Shown here in pieces: positions 61,085 through 64,000 of a stretch of 64,000 nt of DNA (positions are counted from its first letter, which is position 1; every line of letters starts with the position of its first letter). The notes beneath the pieces are model-generated. The model was given only the letters and a program-made list of their open reading frames with translations, was not told the DNA's origin and did not search any database. A program made the translations under genes and the position numbers. Location: positions 1 through 64,000 of the forward strand of contig CAAFXE010000257.1 in the NCBI GenBank assembly GCA_900766915.1. Direction: 5' to 3'. The DNA is from Lachnospiraceae bacterium (GTDB taxonomy: Bacteria; Bacillota; Clostridia; Lachnospirales; Lachnospiraceae).

Positions 61085-61113
61085 ATTATATTACCATATT
61101 TTATATTTTGCAA
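61085..61113 (-). promoter_or_regulatory. tRNA-Glu promoter
   Basis: On the minus strand TTGCAA (61113-61108), 17-bp spacer and perfect TATAAT (61090-61085), about 11 bp before the tRNA 5' end. Confidence 0.78.
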
Positions 61114-61156
61114 GTAATTTTTTCATATTTTTTGTAAAATTATTTTCGGGTAATGT

Positions 61157-61726
61157 TTACTCCATGATCTTGCGGATTTTTGCTTTGATCCTCTGAAGCG
61201 CATTATCAATAGATTTGTCTGATTTTCCAAGGATTCTGGCAATTTCTGTATAGTCCTTTCCCTCCAGATAAAGCGCCAGCACTTCCTTTTCCATAGGGCT
61301 TAACTGTTTGCGTACCTTTGCATAGGTCTGCTGATAGCTGGCACGCTCCACCACGGCCTCTTCAATTCCTCCGTCCATAAGGCTGTCTGTCTCCTCAGAA
61401 AGAGAAATATAGGCATTTAGGGGAGCATTTTTCTGACGTGTCGCCGCTTCAATGGCAGTGTAGAGCTGTCTTTCCACGCAAAGCTTTGCAAAGGACGAAA
61501 AAGGCACGCCCTTATCCGAATCAAAATCCCGAATTGCTTTAAAAAGACCGATCATTCCTTCCTGAATAAGATCCTCTCTGTCTCCTCCTACCAGGAATAA
61601 GACTCTGCATTTACTTTTCACAAAAGGCTTATACTTTTCCAGCAGGTACTCCTGCACCTGCTGCTTTCCTTTTCGAAATTCTCCGATCAGTTCTTCATCT
61701 GTATAATTTGTAAATTCATTCATCAT
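61157..61726 (-). CDS. sigH: RNA polymerase sigma factor, SigH (Spo0H) type
   Basis: Sigma-70-family factor for early sporulation and transition-phase genes. 189 residues. Region 2 contains DREDLIQEGMIGLFKAIRDFD (core at about 50-68), and the helix-turn-helix region 4 is KDYTEIARILGKSDKSIDNAL (about 157-175). It is the last gene of cysS-mrnC-rlmB-sigH, and its ATG overlaps the rlmB stop by 4 bp. In Bacillus subtilis sigH follows the same neighbours (with yacP between), supporting the call. Confidence 0.88.
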   Translation of the reverse strand: MMNEFTNYTDEELIGEFRKGKQQVQEYLLEKYKPFVKSKCRVLFLVGGDREDLIQEGMIGLFKAIRDFDSDKGVPFSSFAKLCVERQLYTAIEAATRQKNAPLNAYISLSEETDSLMDGGIEEAVVERASYQQTYAKVRKQLSPMEKEVLALYLEGKDYTEIARILGKSDKSIDNALQRIKAKIRKIME

Positions 61727-62466
61727 CCATTCAATCTCTGTCTGACAATCTCATAGGCCAGTACACCGGCAGCTACAGAAGCATTTAAGGAATCAATGTC
61801 ACCCTTCATAGGAATGGATGCAATGTAATCACACTTTTCCTTTACCAGACGGCTGACGCCTTCCCCTTCATTTCCGATTACAAGGCCAATAGAACCTTTC
61901 AAATTCAGGTCGTACATCACCTCGCCACCCATATCGGCACATACAAACCACATACCTTCTTTTTTCAGTTCTTCAATGGTGTTCGCCAGATTGGTCACCT
62001 TGGCAACCGGTGTGTAGTTGAGTGCACCTGCAGAAGTTCTGGCAACCGTGGCGGTAAGGCCCACTGCCCTTCTTTTTGGAATGATCACCCCATGGGCACC
62101 TGCAAGATTTGCGGTACGGATAATAGCTCCCAGATTATGCGGATCCTCGATATTATCCAGCAGGAAAATAAACGGCGGTTCCTTCTTTTCCCTGGCAAGA
62201 GCAAGGATATCTTCTACCTCTGCGTATTCATAGGCAGCCGCATAAGCAATGACTCCCTGATGATGACCTGTCTCTGACAGCTGGTCTAAGCGTTCCTTCT
62301 TTACAAACTGTACGATACAGTCATGCTTCTTTGCTTCTCTTTTTATGGTCTGAATAGGACCGTCCTGGCACCCGTCCAGAATAAATACTTTATCAATGGT
62401 CTTTCCGGAACGAAAGGCTTCGATGACAGCATTTCGTCCTTCAATGGTCAGTTCTTCGTATCTCAA
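61723..62466 (-). CDS. rlmB: 23S rRNA 2'-O-methyltransferase RlmB family (TrmH/SpoU)
   Basis: A knotted (SPOUT) RNA methyltransferase, probably acting on a 23S rRNA guanosine. 247 residues. N-terminal substrate-binding domain with TIEGRNAVIEAFRSG, then the knot with DNIEDPHNLGAIIRTANLAG (motif 1, about 103-121), GNEGEGVSRLV (motif 2) and SLNASVAAGVLAYE (motif 3). Overlaps mrnC upstream and sigH downstream by 4 bp each. Confidence 0.92.
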   Translation of the reverse strand: MRYEELTIEGRNAVIEAFRSGKTIDKVFILDGCQDGPIQTIKREAKKHDCIVQFVKKERLDQLSETGHHQGVIAYAAAYEYAEVEDILALAREKKEPPFIFLLDNIEDPHNLGAIIRTANLAGAHGVIIPKRRAVGLTATVARTSAGALNYTPVAKVTNLANTIEELKKEGMWFVCADMGGEVMYDLNLKGSIGLVIGNEGEGVSRLVKEKCDYIASIPMKGDIDSLNASVAAGVLAYEIVRQRLNG

Positions 62467-62903
62467 AGTGTTACCTCCGCTTTTTCAATTCCTGAAAAAA
62501 TCAGGTCAATCATACGTTCCATATCTCCTTTTAAATAGAGATATCCCATCAAAGCTTCAAAGCCTGTCGCTCTTCTGTATTCCGACATGGTAGCATTTTT
62601 GGCTCTGGTCACCGCCTTGGCATTGCGGCCTCTCTTATAGACTGACAGTTCTTCCTCTGTAAGCTCTTCTTTGATCGCCTCTGCCATGAGTGCCTGAGTC
62701 TCTGCCTTCACGATCTTAGTCGCCGCCTTATGAAGCTTTTCCGCCTGGGTGTTTTTTCTTCCCACCAAAACGGTCCGCACAACCAGTTCAAAAATACCGT
62801 CACCAATGTATGCAAGCGTTAAGGGGGAGTAGGTCCTTATATCCTGCTCCTTAAGCCCAAAGGTTTCCATAAATTTATGTTTTAAATTTACGCTCTTTTC
62901 CAT
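62463..62903 (-). CDS. mrnC: Mini-ribonuclease III
   Basis: Double-strand-specific RNase that matures 23S rRNA; it has the RNase III catalytic domain without a dsRNA-binding domain. 146 residues. SPLTLAYIGDGIFELVVRT (about 26-44) carries the conserved acidic residues, and the C-terminal ATGFEALMGYLYLKGD the second catalytic set. Overlaps cysS by 16 bp and rlmB by 4 bp, the classical Firmicute order. Confidence 0.93.
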   Translation of the reverse strand: MEKSVNLKHKFMETFGLKEQDIRTYSPLTLAYIGDGIFELVVRTVLVGRKNTQAEKLHKAATKIVKAETQALMAEAIKEELTEEELSVYKRGRNAKAVTRAKNATMSEYRRATGFEALMGYLYLKGDMERMIDLIFSGIEKAEVTL

Positions 62904-64000
62904 TTTACTCCTTCGCGTGTATCCTCCAGGATGATTCCTTTCTCCAAAAGCTCGTTACGGATCTCATCTGCTCTTGCAAAATTCTTTGCTTTTCTTGCAG
63001 CCTGTCTTTCTGCGATCAGGTTTTCGATATCTTCATCCAGAAGCCCTTCTTCCTTTTCCACGATCACACCTAAAATGTCGCAAAGCTGTGTCAGCTCTTT
63101 CTTTAAAGTTTCCAGGTAAACTTTTGAGTTGTCAGCACTTGTATGGGTGTTGATAAATTTCACCAGTTCAAAGACTGCTGCAATGGCATCTGCAGTGTTA
63201 AAATCATCGTCCATTGCTTCTTCAAACTTCGTTACAAATGCTTTTGCTTCCTCCAAAGCAGCTGCTTCTTCTGCCGTCATTTCCCTTTCTACGCTGCTTC
63301 CCATCAGATGTTTTAAGTTGGATGCGGCTGTGATGATACGCTCTAAACTGTTTTTTGAGCTTTCCATCAGCTCTGCACTGAAGTTCAACGGACTTCTGTA
63401 ATGTGCCTGAAGCATAAAGAAACGAAGGATCTGTAAATCATATTTTTCACTGATCTCACGTACGGTAAAGAAATTACCCAAAGATTTGGACATTTTCTTA
63501 TTATCAATATTTAAGAATGCATTATGCATCCAGTATCTTGCAAATACCTTGCCGCAGCATGCCTCACTCTGAGCGATCTCATTTTCATGGTGCGGGAATA
63601 CCAGGTCTTCGCCGCCGCCATGGATATCTATCTGTTCGCCCAGATATTTTTTTGACATAACAGAGCATTCAATATGCCAGCCCGGTCTTCCTTCTCCCCA
63701 TGGGGATACCCAGAAAGGTTCTCCTTCTTTTTTCGGTTTCCAGAGCACAAAATCCAGCGGATCTTCCTTTTCATCCTCGCCGGACACCAAAAGGGTACGG
63801 TTTCCTGCTCTTAAATCATCCAGATTTTTATGGGACAGCTTTCCATAGGAGTCAAATTTTCTCGTACGGAAATATACGGTTCCGTTGACTGCATAAGCAA
63901 AGCCTTTTTCAATAAGGCTTGAGATCATATCGATCATGCCGTCGATTTCCTGGGTAGCCAAAGGATGGGTGGTGGCAGGTTTGATATTCATGCCGGCCAT
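62888..64000 (-). CDS. cysS: cysteinyl-tRNA synthetase (3' part; runs off the window)
   Basis: Charges tRNA-Cys. Only the C-terminal 370 residues are in the window; the start and HIGH motif lie beyond base 64000. Visible: HIECSVMSKKYLGEQIDIHGGGEDL-type zinc-binding segment (zinc ligands in HIECSV and GGGEDLVFPHHENEIAQ), and the KMSKSLGN signature (KMSKSLGNFFTVRE). A DALR-type anticodon-binding domain follows. First gene (from this end) of the cysS-mrnC-rlmB-sigH operon. Confidence 0.95.
   Translation of the reverse strand: MAGMNIKPATTHPLATQEIDGMIDMISSLIEKGFAYAVNGTVYFRTRKFDSYGKLSHKNLDDLRAGNRTLLVSGEDEKEDPLDFVLWKPKKEGEPFWVSPWGEGRPGWHIECSVMSKKYLGEQIDIHGGGEDLVFPHHENEIAQSEACCGKVFARYWMHNAFLNIDNKKMSKSLGNFFTVREISEKYDLQILRFFMLQAHYRSPLNFSAELMESSKNSLERIITAASNLKHLMGSSVEREMTAEEAAALEEAKAFVTKFEEAMDDDFNTADAIAAVFELVKFINTHTSADNSKVYLETLKKELTQLCDILGVIVEKEEGLLDEDIENLIAERQAARKAKNFARADEIRNELLEKGIILEDTREGVKWKRA

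Overview
The window reads as a chromosomal segment of a low-to-mid GC anaerobic Firmicute, most likely a gut Lachnospiraceae (Blautia/Ruminococcus/Dorea-like). The clues are pyrophosphate-based glycolysis (PPi-dependent phosphofructokinase plus pyruvate phosphate dikinase), a 390-residue PRPP synthetase, a single-chain 462-residue glycyl-tRNA synthetase, strong AGGAGG ribosome-binding sites, a sporulation-type sigma-H gene at the end of a cysS-mrnC-rlmB cluster, and a sugar-deoxyhexose type bacterial microcompartment (BMC) locus. Family placement is inference from gene content; no rRNA gene is present.

Layout. 0-2.4 kb: prs and an Rpn/PD-(D/E)XK transposase-family gene bracketed by two related terminator hairpins. 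2.4-9.6 kb: an accessory island with a SipW-type signal peptidase, three proteins (plus a broken fourth) carrying SipW-type signal regions related to TasA, and a membrane-anchored surface protein, all on the minus strand. At its upstream end are a lone transposase-OrfA-like HTH gene, a 375-bp segment bounded by identical 22-bp inverted repeats, and a tyrosine recombinase. The segment contains a good promoter that now points AWAY from the surface operon and a bidirectional terminator. This is the signature of an invertible-promoter ON/OFF switch (phase variation), read here in the OFF orientation. 9.7-16.4 kb: pfp, ppdK, glyS and a lipoprotein. 16.4-23.2 kb: recO, era, an M16C peptidase, ptsH and ptsI.

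23.3-31.3 kb: an 11-gene BMC operon (class II aldolase, CoA-acylating aldehyde dehydrogenase, Zn alcohol dehydrogenase, four BMC-H, PduL, BMC-P, PduS-like flavoprotein, PduT-like BMC-T). It has its own promoter and terminator. It has no glycyl-radical or B12 diol dehydratase, so the likely chemistry is aldolase release of lactaldehyde followed by its dismutation. 31.5-35.2 kb: yicC-gmk-rpoZ and, divergently from overlapping promoters, rqcH. 35.3-42.2 kb: a leuB-ilvD-ilvB-serC-serA amino-acid operon. 42.3-48.4 kb: yajC, a large c-di-GMP protein (REC-GGDEF-EAL-REC-GGDEF), an SH3-NlpC/P60 hydrolase and a Na/Pi cotransporter. 48.4-56.7 kb: the rimP-nusA-ylxR-ylxQ-infB-rbfA-nrnA-truB-ribF translation operon. 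56.8-61.1 kb: the topoisomerase IV-type pair and tRNA-Glu(CTC). 61.1-64 kb: sigH, rlmB, mrnC and the 3' part of cysS, which runs off the window.

Most of the window is ordinary housekeeping. The most notable parts are the recombinase/inverted-repeat/promoter module controlling the SipW-TasA-like operon and the signature-enzyme-less BMC. A regulatory oddity is an HPr protein with arginine at position 46 in place of the usual regulatory serine. All start-site, promoter and terminator calls were made by eye.
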